A stretch of 64,000 nt of DNA. Source: Lates calcarifer (Eukaryota > Chordata > Actinopteri > Centropomidae). Shown here piece by piece: positions 13,535-24,900 of the stretch. A program made the translations under genes and the position numbers. The DNA lies in contig NC_066852.1 of NCBI RefSeq assembly GCF_001640805.2, positions 7,982,194 to 8,046,193 on the forward strand, read 5' to 3'. The notes under the pieces are model-generated. The model had not been told where the DNA came from. It worked only from the letters and a program-made list of their open reading frames with translations, and did no database searches. How positions within the stretch are numbered: position 1 is the stretch's first letter; every line of letters starts with the position of its first letter.

Positions 13535-13540
13535 TTTATT
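13535..13540 (-). terminator. CYB5D2: CYB5D2 polyadenylation signal AATAAA
   Basis: TTTATT on the + strand reads AATAAA on the - strand, 115 nt beyond the CYB5D2 stop codon. This gives a short 3' UTR of roughly 130 nt. Position and strand fit this gene and not ANKFY1. Confidence 0.7.
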
Positions 13541-13654
13541 ATGAATAATTTCATTGCTGTGATTTACTAGTAAAAATCCCTGTGTTTTCTTGAGGTTTGT
13601 GCTGCTAAATAGCAGGCTATGAATAGGTCAATTTTTCTGGGCTTGGCCCAGCGA

Positions 13655-15683
13655 CTAGAATTCTCCAACGGAGCATGACTCAGCATGTGAAGGGCAGCCT
13701 TCATATTTCTGTAGTTTGGGGTCTTCCTCTGCTGCAGATGGGTCTTCAACACACACACATCGAACACCACTGGATCCTGCAGAGAAGAGTTTTCGCGGGA
13801 CACCTGTCCAGTCTCTTACCACTCCACCACTGAAGAGGAAAAACAGATCAGTGTAGTAAATCTTGACATATACCAACTATTCCTGCTAATCTAAGACATG
13901 CACTATTACAGGAATGCAGTACATCACAACATTGCAATCATGTGCCCTGTACGCTTGTTAATATTTGATTAGGCCAGAACTATTCTATACCTCTTAGTGG
14001 AGCACCAGACTCTCCCTCCCCTGGCAGCATTCCACTCTGAGTTGCAGGCAGGGAAGTGCACCATCTCAGCCTCAGACTGGGCCTTGATTCGCTGGCCTTC
14101 TGATAGTGATGCTTCTACCTGCAACAAGGCCTCTGTAGGCTGTCCAGTCTTGCTATAGAACCGGCCTATTACCAGACCTGAAATTCAAGATGGGAGAGGC
14201 TGTTTATTTTTTTTTAACTGAGGATGATAGATATCTGTGGATATGGAGAAAAAGCAGTGTGAGATAAGCCAGCAGTTATTTTTTAAAACATTACACATCC
14301 ATCAAGGGCTGATGCAAGACTGCACATGCTGTAGTTCCACAAATTTAAGATGTCCAGGTTTGCGTTAGAAAACCAGCTTGTGTCAGATATGGGGAAAAAG
14401 AGAAGAGCAAAATTGTTGTTTAACAACGGTTAAAGTTGTGAAGGTATTCTCCAAAAACTGAGAATGAAGTAATTTTCTGCTGCACAAACAAAAAGCTTTT
14501 CAATTTGCTTCCAAAATTGTGCCTTTTTTTCTCTAATCCGCAATAGTATATGTCCAACATGAACCAAAATTTAAAATGATCAGTTTTACTGTCACATATT
14601 ACTGTTTGTGCCCACATTTAAATTTTTTTTTTCACATTAAATTTCATACAAATGAACATGTCAATATTTGTGTTTTACATCCTATAGTTTCCTATAGTGT
14701 TTATATAGAAAGGAGCTATATCTCTGGCTATCTGGATTAGGAAATACAGGTGCAATTTGGAAAATGGAAACCCAGTTTTACTTCTTTGGGATTAGGGAGA
14801 GGAACTGATGCGTAAAAACTACTGTCAACACTAAACCTAGATTAGGAAAAGTCATTATGATAAAACAATGTTAAGAATGTCTTTTAAAACTTATATAAAG
14901 GGCTGGGATCTTCATGGTCCCAAACAGAACATTAGGTTTAAGGCCCCTAATGCAGTACTGTTTAGAAATCCAAAAATCATGAGGGATTTTATGCAAGAGT
15001 AGTAGTACTGTTGAACTTCATACAGTATGCCAACCATTTAAAATTCACTATTAATGCTGAATTGAATCAATCTTACAAGGTGCTTGACAGGTAACTGTTA
15101 CTGCTGACTAATTTTGATTTAGCGGGAAATGTGTTATACAAAAAAACAAAACCAAACAAACAAACAGCACATACCTACAGTCTGATAGTCTCTCTGGTAG
15201 AAAGCCAGCCAGTCATACAGGGCCACCACCTGCAAGAGGGAGAGACTGGACACATCATCTGTTAGACCACTTTTTGTGAAGTCTCCAGTGATGAAGGCCA
15301 GTGAGGCATCTTTGCCTGAAAATACAGACACACATTACAAGTATGAAGGATTAATGGAAAGTGGAAATCTACTGTTTGTTACTAATAGCTAATACAACAG
15401 GAATGCTGTAGGATAAGCGGGAACCACCTGCCATGAAGTGATAGGCACCACCTGGTCCATAGTGCTTGTGTCCTTTTTGCACATCAAAAACCTGTCCCAA
15501 AATGGCCAGGTAAAGGCCCTTGCTGCCTTCTTCGCCGTCGTACAGTGATAATTCATGTTTGCTCAGGAGCCGCACAGGGGGCCTCTGGGTTGATTCATGT
15601 CCAAATTTAAAGGACCACTCGCGAGGAATAAACAACACTGCCACCGACACTGATAGAATCGCCCCCAATATATAGCTGAGCAT
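13655..15683 (-). CDS. CYB5D2: Neuferricin: cytochrome b5 domain-containing protein 2 (4 coding exons)
   Basis: Coding exons on the - strand: 15683-15428, 15315-15175, 14177-13991, 13829-13655. Total 759 nt, 252 aa (human about 264 aa). Residues 1-20 form a hydrophobic signal-anchor (MLSYILGAILSVSVAVLF). A cytochrome-b5/MAPR-type haem domain follows at about 37-130, with GLYLAILGQVFDV at 56-68 and GPGGAY then MAGKDAS from 76 on. The His-Pro-Gly-Gly motif of true cytochrome b5 is absent; Tyr81 sits where MAPR proteins such as PGRMC1 use a tyrosine to hold haem. The C-terminal part is a cysteine-containing tail typical of neuferricin (CNSEW, GGVVRDWTGVPR, RCVCV, GCPSH). From family knowledge it is a secreted or membrane-anchored haem protein linked to neuronal differentiation. 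I chose the MLSYIL start because it is the only in-frame ATG before the anchor. It is head to head with ZZEF1. Confidence 0.94.
14178..15174 (-). other. CYB5D2 intron 2, no gene seen
   Basis: This 997-bp intron is AT-rich and carries no recognised exon, RNA gene or transposon. Its - strand donor is at 15174-15173 and its acceptor AG abuts the exon beginning at 14177. Confidence 0.7.
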
Positions 15684-15987
15684 GCTGTTCAAACAAGCCT
15701 GTTGGTATTTCGACCATTTACATCACATCGTGTCTTTTTATTGAAAAACAGTGACACCGCAGGTGCTTCCGTGAAGGGAACGCCACAGCGCGTGCGCAAC
15801 TTCTTAACGCAAAGGACGTTACAGGCAAGTTGACGTACAGTACGTCAATGCGGTAGTAGTGAACGGCAGAGCTCTAGCTGTAGGTGAACGTTTGAGAGGT
15901 CTGTGTACAGACCGGCACAACGTCTCAAAACTGACACCCAGTGGGCCGCAGAGATTCTCGGGGGAGCCCTAGGTCGGTGAAACAAAC
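15684..15987. promoter_or_regulatory. Bidirectional promoter between CYB5D2 and ZZEF1
   Basis: Only 304 bp separate the start codon of CYB5D2 (- strand) from that of ZZEF1 (+ strand), so both 5' UTRs and promoters must share this space. The segment is CpG-rich beside AT-rich neighbours. It contains GCGCGTGCGC at 15788-15797, matching the NRF1 consensus on the - strand at 11 of 12 positions. It also contains a perfect 8-bp inverted repeat, TTGACGTA-CAG-TACGTCAA (15830-15848), which presents two CRE-like TGACG half-sites. No TATA box is evident. NRF1 and CREB/ATF sites are common in housekeeping divergent promoters; the function here is inferred. Confidence 0.75.
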
Positions 15988-18974
15988 ATGGGGAACGCAG
16001 AGAGCGGCTGCGGTGGAGGCAGCGGCGACGAGGAAGACATAGAAACGGAGAGTCCTGGCTTCGCGGAAGACAGTCCGGCCTCTGCAGCCACTGGCGGCGG
16101 TGTTGGAGGCGGTGGTGGCTCCGGTTCTGGGAGGAGCGGAAGGGGATCGAATAACCTGCCCGTGCCCACCGGTGGGCCACCTAGCCCCGGAGTCCTCTTA
16201 GAGCAAGTGAAACTGAGAGAAGCAGCGGCCCGTATTAGCGACTCAGGAGTCGCCATTCAGGAGTCTGTCCTGGCCGGGAATGAGGGTGTCCTGGTGCGGT
16301 GGCTAGAGGACCGGTTAAACCGAGGAGAGGAGTCTGTCAATGTCGAACAATTTTGTGAAATGCTTGAGAGCAGAGATGTCCCGAGAGATGAATGTGAAGA
16401 GGTATACAGACATAGAAAAGCGTGCCTCCCACAAGTGTTGTGAAATGTCATGATTTGTAATGTGCGTCCCAGGTGTAAAGGGTAGAACGGCTGATAGCTG
16501 TTGTTATGCTCATTTATGATGAGTGATTAGTAAATATGACTGCCTGGTGAGGTCATAAGAGGGGCAGATATCCTGTAATCTTAAGGATGTGCAATGAAAC
16601 CATACAAATGAGCTGTCATTGGGTCACCTTTGCTTGCCAGTTTTATTGTCACTGGCATTTCAGCTTTGGCCTCTTTGAGCATAACACGCTGCTTTGTTGT
16701 CTGTTGGCTGACATTTGTTCAACCAAAGGTTGCAAATGAATGGGTTAACTAATGAATGTGTACTTTAGTCTGCCTTTGGCTTTGTGTAGGTAGACATGGA
16801 ATGCCACTGTTTTGCTTTGAATACCACACGCTACATGGTTCCTTCAAATTATTGAAAGGATACCAACTGATTGGCCCATTTGTGTTAAAGAGTTGTATCC
16901 TTACAGGTTGTTGTGAATCTGTGCAAGAATGTAAGTGATTTTGTCAGTATGTAAAGTGTCACAATGTGAACTGTCTCTGTCCCTGTCTCAGGCTTTTGGA
17001 CAGTTCGATGCAGAGGGGGATGGGGTGGTGGACGTAGAGAGCATGCTGATTGCTCTGAAGAACTCCAATGGAGCTAATCTACAGGGAGAGCTGAGTCATG
17101 TGATAAGACAACTACAGGCGTGCTCCTTAACCCCAGGTATGAGATGTGATTTGTTTACTAGGGAGTGCAAGCCCAAGCTTATTTGGATAGATATTGTCAC
17201 TAGAAGGCAGAAGAGTTAGCCCTGAAAATCAATATCACCTCTTTCCTTGTATTGTTTCCACAGGTTTTGTTGACATATTCTCCAAGACCAAAGATCGGTT
17301 AGGGGCACATGCCTCTAAGATCCTTAAGTTCTTACACAGGAATCGTATTCCCAGCAGTGCCATCCCTTTCCCTATCTTAGAAGGCTACAACAGTATCTGC
17401 ACCATGAGGTCCAGTGTGGTCCAGGACTTCTTGGAATTTCTCTTGCAGAAGGAGAAAGGTGAACACCAGACATGGGCATGAAAAAAAAAGTTCTGCTGTA
17501 TATTTTAAGCATATGGTTACTGTATATACTTAAGCAGTGCAGTTGTGTCCCGTCTCCACACAACTTCAAGACAGTTTTCCCTAATCTGTATTTGTTTCTT
17601 GCAGATTTAGATATCCAGTACCGAGCAGAGCTGGACCGTGATCCAGAGGTGGACAAGGTCAAGGTGGTCACACAGTGCTACAGCACGATAGAAGCTTCAT
17701 CCAATGTTGCTGACATTTACAAGATGACAAATGGAGAAACTGCATCTTTCTGGCAGTCAGACGGTAGTGCACGCTCACACTGGATCAGGTAATATGTGAC
17801 TCAGTACTTCACAGCTGATTGTCATGCAAGCTTGATCCTTGATTTCTGGTGCTTTTGGCCCACACGTATATCATCAATTTTAGGGTTAGAACTCATCTCT
17901 TTTCTGCTTCACAGATTGAAAATGAAACCAGATGTGGTTTTGAGACGGCTAGCCATTGCTGTGGCTTCTAATGACCACAGCTACATGCCTCAGCTGGTTT
18001 CAGTTGCTGTGGGGAAAAACCGGCGTTCCCTGCAGGAAATCAGAGATATTCGTATCCCCAGCAATGTCACGGGCTACATAGCTCTCTTGGAGAATGCCAA
18101 CATCACACATCCCTGTGAGTCACCACCTGTCAATCTATATGTTTAGCTGAGTGTTAATATATCTTGGGCCTGTGTGTTCCCTCACTGATGCTTGCTGGGA
18201 AACTTTGTTTCTCATTAGCTCCCCTTCAGTGAAGGCAGAGCATGCTGGGTTCATTGATAGTTGAGTGGTTAAATTCTTCACTTTTGAATCCACGTACAAG
18301 CTGCCATGAGCCTAGGATTGAAGGGATCCAATGCAGGGACACAGAAACTAGTCTAAAATGGACAAGCTTGTTTTTTTTATTCAGTGATATATAAATGGTT
18401 GAGAATATCATCAAGTGAGAATCAGAGGCACCTGTGAGCAAGAATAAAACAAATATTAGCAGAGGTTTAAATGATGGTGACAAATTCAGCTGTGCTACTT
18501 TAAAAGCTGTCCTGTGGTTTGCAGCTTGAACTATAGGCTGAATCAGTCACAGCCTGTCTGTGCTTTATGCTGCAAATGATTTGCTAGATTACAGTAAGCA
18601 AACTAGAATTCATTATTAGTAGAAGTCATCTGTTTTATTCCTGGCTCCCCAAGTCAACATCTATTTTATGTCCCTCTCAGAAGATGAAGCAACTGACTGT
18701 GGCATTTTTTCATGATGTATTCCATCAGTCTGCTAACCGCATTATCTCCTCACCAAACCCCAGATGTCCAAATCAACATTAAACGGTGCCTGAGCGACGG
18801 ATGTGACACACGGATTCATGGCTTAAAGACTCTTGGATATCAGATTACCAAGAGTAAAGAGGTGTCTGTTTCAGATGCTTCAGCCATCTGGTACCTGTCT
18901 CTCCTCACCTCCTTGGTCACTGCCTCCATGGAGACTAACCCTGCACTGGCTCAGACTGTTCTTCAGAGCACACA
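15988..18974 (+). other. ZZEF1: ZZEF1 coding exons 1-6 (N-terminus, EF-hand, DOC domain)
   Basis: Exon map: 15988-16401, 16992-17136, 17264-17458, 17605-17788, 17915-18114, 18764-18974. Exon 1 is GC-rich and encodes an acidic and Gly/Ser/Pro-rich start followed by the RWLEDRL helix. Exon 2 begins AFGQFDAEGDGVVDVESM, the EF-hand loop. Exons 4-6 encode the DOC domain, with MTNGETASFWQSDG and SHWIRLKMKPDV, the ligand-facing strand region of APC10-type domains. Confidence 0.94.
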
Positions 18975-21900
18975 GTAAGATGCACTACTCATGCTTTTGC
19001 ATATGAATGATTAAAAAAAGAGTGTAACAATCTTTGTAAGTAAGTAACATGATGTTTCAGTTCTTATTGCATTGCAGTTAAATATAGTGATTTGTCCAGT
19101 CAGTGCCTGGTTTCTAAGGTTTCTTTGTGTTGTTCTCCCCCTTAGAAAAGCCTTACGGCATATGCCACCATTGTCCCTAACACCATCATCCACAGAGTTC
19201 CCCAAGTTCTTCTCTTTGAACATCCTGGAGGAGGTGGATGGATTTCTGCTCAGGATAGCCGAGTAATGACCTGCAGGGATTACATCTGCGCACTCACATC
19301 CATCACTGCCACACTGAGCTCATAACGCTGACATCATCACAACGAAAACAGACTAAAATCTTAGTATTGACTGTGTGGGTGATGACACATGATTAGCATT
19401 CCATTTAATGTACTGTAAATGCTCCAGTGGTGATCAGGGTCTATATCAATAAAAGCAGCAACAACATGATTGAAATAATCAAATTTAATAATTAAATTAT
19501 CATGTTATTTTGCAGTAATGCATGTAACACTATGGCATTCACTATGGTGAAACATAAAACTGTCACACAATAAGCATTTTTCTTATCAGACCTTAATCTT
19601 CAGTTTGTTTAATTTCAAACATCCAAACTGTTAAAACCAGACTTTGAGTCCACACCTCCCCCCTGAAGCTAGACACAGGAGGAGGTTATGGATCATTCTA
19701 TAGATATTCATGGCCATGTATGAATTTCTATTTAGCTGGCTAAAACACTTTTGGCTGTTTGAAATAGATTCTTATATAATACAACTACATGCATCTCCAA
19801 AACTAACTTGTGTTTGTTTCTGTGCTCCTGTGTAGCTGCTGTGTGAGTCCTGATGCAGAATTGACCCTCCTGGCCTTCGCTCTGGCCAGAGGTAGTGTGG
19901 CAAAAGTACTCCAGGCCTTGTCTTGCATCAGCGATCATTTAGAGGCAGAGTACAAGGCCTCCTCCCTCATCGTGTCCATGGCCTCCGTTAGGCTGCGACT
20001 ACTCTATCGCAATGGTAATGTGACCAACCGTCCTTTACTCTCATTCACACGAGGACATTTGAGACCATAGAGCCAGGAGAGAAAGTGCTTAGACAAGGAG
20101 GAGATGCATTAGTGGACTATGCAGGAGAGAACTGCCTACTCTATTACAAAGATGCAGCGTGGTGATCATAGCCTCTCAGTGTAGGAATGAAATTATAACC
20201 TGTATGGAGGATGATCAAATGATTAACAGTGATGCCACAGAAAATGAACTGTCATAATGATTTATGTTGCATTGCAGGGAAGCCCCTCCAGCTGCACCTA
20301 CAGGCCTGTGATGTAAAGAGTAAAGAGGAGAAATCAGGACCAGAGAACATGCTAACAGAATCTTCCACTGGAGATGGTACAACTGAGATCAGTAACAATT
20401 CATAAGTACAACATGTTCATACTGTACTTAAAGTACTTAAAGTACTTTAAGATGAACATGCTCCCAAGTATGGTTACAAATATGAATGTCTGCTCCTTAG
20501 GTTTTCTCACAGAGAGCGGCAGGAAGAAAGCCAGTGTTATCCTGTCGACAGAGGACCAGAGCAACTTCCAGGTCACTCAGATGAAGATCAAAGTGAGGCT
20601 CCCCATGATTTCACAGAATTAGTGATAATGCTGACAGTGATACAGGTCTACTGTACATAACACTTCTTCTCTTGTTTGTGTGATAAGGTACGAAAAGGAG
20701 CCATTGGAGCAAAATGTGGTTTGGTGTTTGCATACAAGGAGGAAGACCCATTTGATGCAGAGAAACATTTCAAGAGGTTCAAAAAGTATGACTCGTGGGA
20801 CTACAAGGACTACAAAGAGTTTGTACAAGACAAGTAAGGATCCATCAGTAACAGTTTGAGTTTAATTATTCCTTACATTTTAGTTTAGTGTGCTTTTGTG
20901 TTTTGAGCACTTCAGTGAATCATTCAGTCTTACAGTAGAGAGTACAAGTAGTTTTCCTGTGTGTGGGGGGTCTGCTTTAGTGGTTTATGTGAATGGTACA
21001 CCATGCTGTCACCTGACCTGCAGTGTGAAGATTCCAGCACAGTCTGAGGACGAGCCGATTGGCTGGTTTGAGCTCGAGGAGGACTGGAACGATGTGGAGA
21101 TCAAGCTGCAGCAGTGTCGAGTTGCAAAGGTACATACTGCATCCAGTTAAGACTAAGATAGAATTTACTTAGTCTTCTTTAATCATTTGAACCTTATTGT
21201 ATAACTTAAGGGTTTTGTATCTTATCCTTTAAGCAGTTTCCTCTTAAAGGATATTTGATAAGACTATATTTTATTTTTAACCCTAGTCCACAAATCCAAT
21301 GAAAAATATAAAAAATACCAATAACTTGATCTCACCAACAGATATTTTCTGTGTATCCAAACATGATATATGTTATTCTGTCTGTGCCATAGAGCTCCAT
21401 ACTTATCCAAAAACTGTTCAGTACACATCAGTGAGCCACACTGTTGCACCAGATGGCATGTTACGTCATTACAATAAACATGGGCACTGCAGTTTATTTT
21501 GAGTCAACCCCACAACCATCATTCTGTTGTTGAAATACTCACAAGCTCATCCAATGTGTATTAATCTGCAGTTTAAGTAGTCCCCAACAAATGAACTACT
21601 ATTTCCTGTTCAAGTAATGTTTGCTGAACACTGCACTGTCCAGTTCTTTTAGGAAATTGTTAAATCCTTGAAGGAATTATATCCCCAGTTAATTTTCCTT
21701 GTTTTTTTTTCAGTTCCTGATGGTGAAATTCCTCTGCACCAGGCAGGACTCTGCTGAACGCCTTGGTGTGCAGTCTGTCAGCTTCAGTGGTTACCTGTGC
21801 CCCGGGGCAGAGAGGCTGGGAGACCTAGATGATCTCAGTTCAGAGGGAGAGAGCGTCAACCATGATGCTGTCACTGGCCTTTGTCTACTCAACAAGACAT

Positions 21901-24900
21901 TATTTTTCATTCAACAGCTTACAAGAGACATGGTAACTACTGATCAATGCTTGAAGGTGGTATAGTGTGTACAACATTTAAATATCATTAGTATTAGCAG
22001 TACATAGTACATTAGTATGATTACCATTAAATGCCATAATTCTGTAGCTGATAGTATATTTGTCTACTGAATTGCTTCATGGCACCACACAGCACAAGAC
22101 CAAAAGGCCAATGAGAAAAATCTTCTGACATTATTTCCTCCTGTGGTCTTGTGTTGTACCATAGTAGTATATCTCATTTGCTGAACTAACTTCCTTCTTT
22201 GTGTGTTTTTTCTTTACTAATTTTCTTTCACTACATTGATGAGTCAGTCTGCTCACTTGTGACCATTAGCAGAAATTGTAACATCTCCTTTACAGTACTG
22301 CTGAACTTCTATTTCAGAATCTGTCCTGTTTTATTGTTTATCAGTTGTTGTGTTTAAACAGTTGTCTATCTGTTTGTGTAGGATGCCTCTCATTTCAAGC
22401 AGAAGTATCTTCTGGACTTCAATGGTCTCAGCCTCAGCCTCTTCTGGAACTTCTACAGTAAACTCAGGGAGATGTGAGTTATAAATACTGTGGGTGCATA
22501 CATTCATTACAGCAATAATCAAACCCAGCAGTCTGTAGGAAAAATCTAGACATATTAAGTTCTCACCTGTAATCACGCATATGTCTTTGTCTCAGTGATG
22601 GAGAGGAGGTGTTGAAGAGCAGAGTTCTTCTGCTCCAGCTGATGCAGAACTGTTTCCCCATGCTGCCCAACCCACTGGATTCCCAGGGCCCAGAGGAGAG
22701 CAGAGCACCCAGTGAAGGAGCCGCAGCAGCTTGTCCATCCACATCCAGCAGTGAAGAGCCTGTGAACGAGTCTGTTAAGGCCGTGAGGGAGCTTTCCACT
22801 CACCTCTACCACAGTGAGAACCTGTCAACTTTCATACAGCTTGGAGTAGAAGACCATTATGGTTACAGGGTTAGATTTTTCTGTGGAGGCTCATTGGATA
22901 GTAGCAATTTCTCATGTTTAATTTCAAAGTGTTTGTGAAAATATGTGCAGTGATATTTACCATGGTTGTGTTTTAGTTGTGGATGGTCCAGAGGGTGAGA
23001 CAGTAGTGGAAAAAGCTTTGCACAGGGAAGCAGTAAAGGCCATTCGCAATGGAGCTGCTGTTTTCTTCCCTGATAAACACGACAGGCGGGACAAACTCTT
23101 CCACATGATGGTGAGTTTATAAAAACAACAACAATAATGAGAATAATAGTAATGATATATGTTGATGATATAATAATATATAATGATATAATAATAAAAT
23201 AATATTCCTTTGTACAGAAAAATGTTACTGAAGAGGATCAGCCAGAGTCGGTAAAGGTGACATTTGAATCACTTTGTAATTACTTCAGGTAAGCACATTG
23301 TAGATACATAAACACATCATCACATTCTCTCACACACTTAGATCACAATGGATCAGTAACAGCTGTGTTGTCTCTGTGCAGTGACCAGGATCCAAGTGGC
23401 CTTCTCCTGCTCCCACCTAAAGGAGCTTCTGCAGACTTTGACATCAGCCCCATACTGTCAGTCATGGAGACACTGCTGCTGGTGGCAGCAAGAGAGGTGA
23501 GACCTCTGTCACACACACAACATCCTCTCCATCTCTTCATGTCTTGAAGTGAAATTACATGTTTCTATCTACTTTTCTAATGTCCACCCTTTTCAACTGT
23601 TTCCTAGTGTGAAGTCATGATGGTGGATGGGAGTAGTGGAGCCAGCAGGGCGGTGCTGCTGTCCTTGTTCTGGGCACTGCAGGGTAGTCTGCTCTCCTGG
23701 TGCTACCTGCAGCTCAAAGGAGGAGCTTCCACAGCTGTCGCTATGGAGCTGGCAAGAGACATCCTTCTAAAATGTGAGATCCAGTGATAGTGTTGCATTG
23801 CTGAATCAAATTACCCTCTATTATCAGAGTTAGATTATGTGTCTACAGTTGGACAATATAACATGATCACATATCCTGATGATGATAAGTTAAGTGATTG
23901 TCCAACAGAGCAAAGAATTTGAGTAAAGTTTGTTGGAATAAATGAAAAAAAAATGGTTTATTTCAACCTGCTCTCTCAATAGATGTGGATCAGGTATTGG
24001 GAAGCATCAAGACCACCCTTGGTTCCCTGCTGGAGAGGCACACCGGTTCTGAAATCACTGACAAACTAGGCAGCTCCATCCTGGCCACAGTCTTCAGACA
24101 ACTGGTAATACACTCTTATCTTGTGATTTTGAATTGCCTTCTCGCGCAGTTACAGAGTTGACTGTGCTGAGTGAATCTGAACAATGTTTGTTCTGATCCT
24201 GGCAGATGATCTTCCTCCTGGAGCTGTGCTCTTTGGACATCCCTCACAGTGTGTTGCTGAAGAGCTTCTCCTCTCTGGTCGAGCTACTCAAAAACCTGTC
24301 CAGTGACACTGGAGACATCTTTTCTAAGGTCAGTCCACTCTGACCATAGACCTTAATGCACCTGAATTTATACAGCCTCCCATCCCATTGTATGATTATG
24401 GGAATGGTGAAAGAGTAGACCAGTATTCAGGGCGTAATGGTTATGAAGTACAGCAACGTGGTAGAAGTACTCAGATACTTTACTCAAGTAAAAGTAGCAA
24501 TATTGCAATAATGGCACTTCTTATTAATAATTATTAAGTACAATTAGGAAAATGTGCTTAAATGATCAAAAGTAAAAGAAACTGCCTCTGTGACTGTTAT
24601 ACAGTCTACTATTACTACTACTATTACTACTATATACTACTACTATTATTACTATTACTTATGCATTAATGTTTAAGTAGCTGTTTATTGTTGTTATTGG
24701 TAGAGGTTGAGCTAAATTGAAGAGTTCAGTATACTGTTGAGTTAACTATATTTCCATCATTCCATTTATGAACTTATCTTATGTTTTATATGTAAAATCT
24801 TTATCCACAAAGTAACCGCTAATTGGTAATTGGTAAACTGTTTCAGGTAAATATAGTGCAGTAAAAAGTACACTATTTCCCCCTGGAGTAGAAGGATAAA

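Noticed and set aside
15845..16256. Two - strand frames rich in Pro and Arg opposite ZZEF1 exon 1
   Set aside because: They are antisense shadows of the GC-rich Gly/Ser codons of exon 1; the + strand frame starts MGN and runs into the EF-hand exon.
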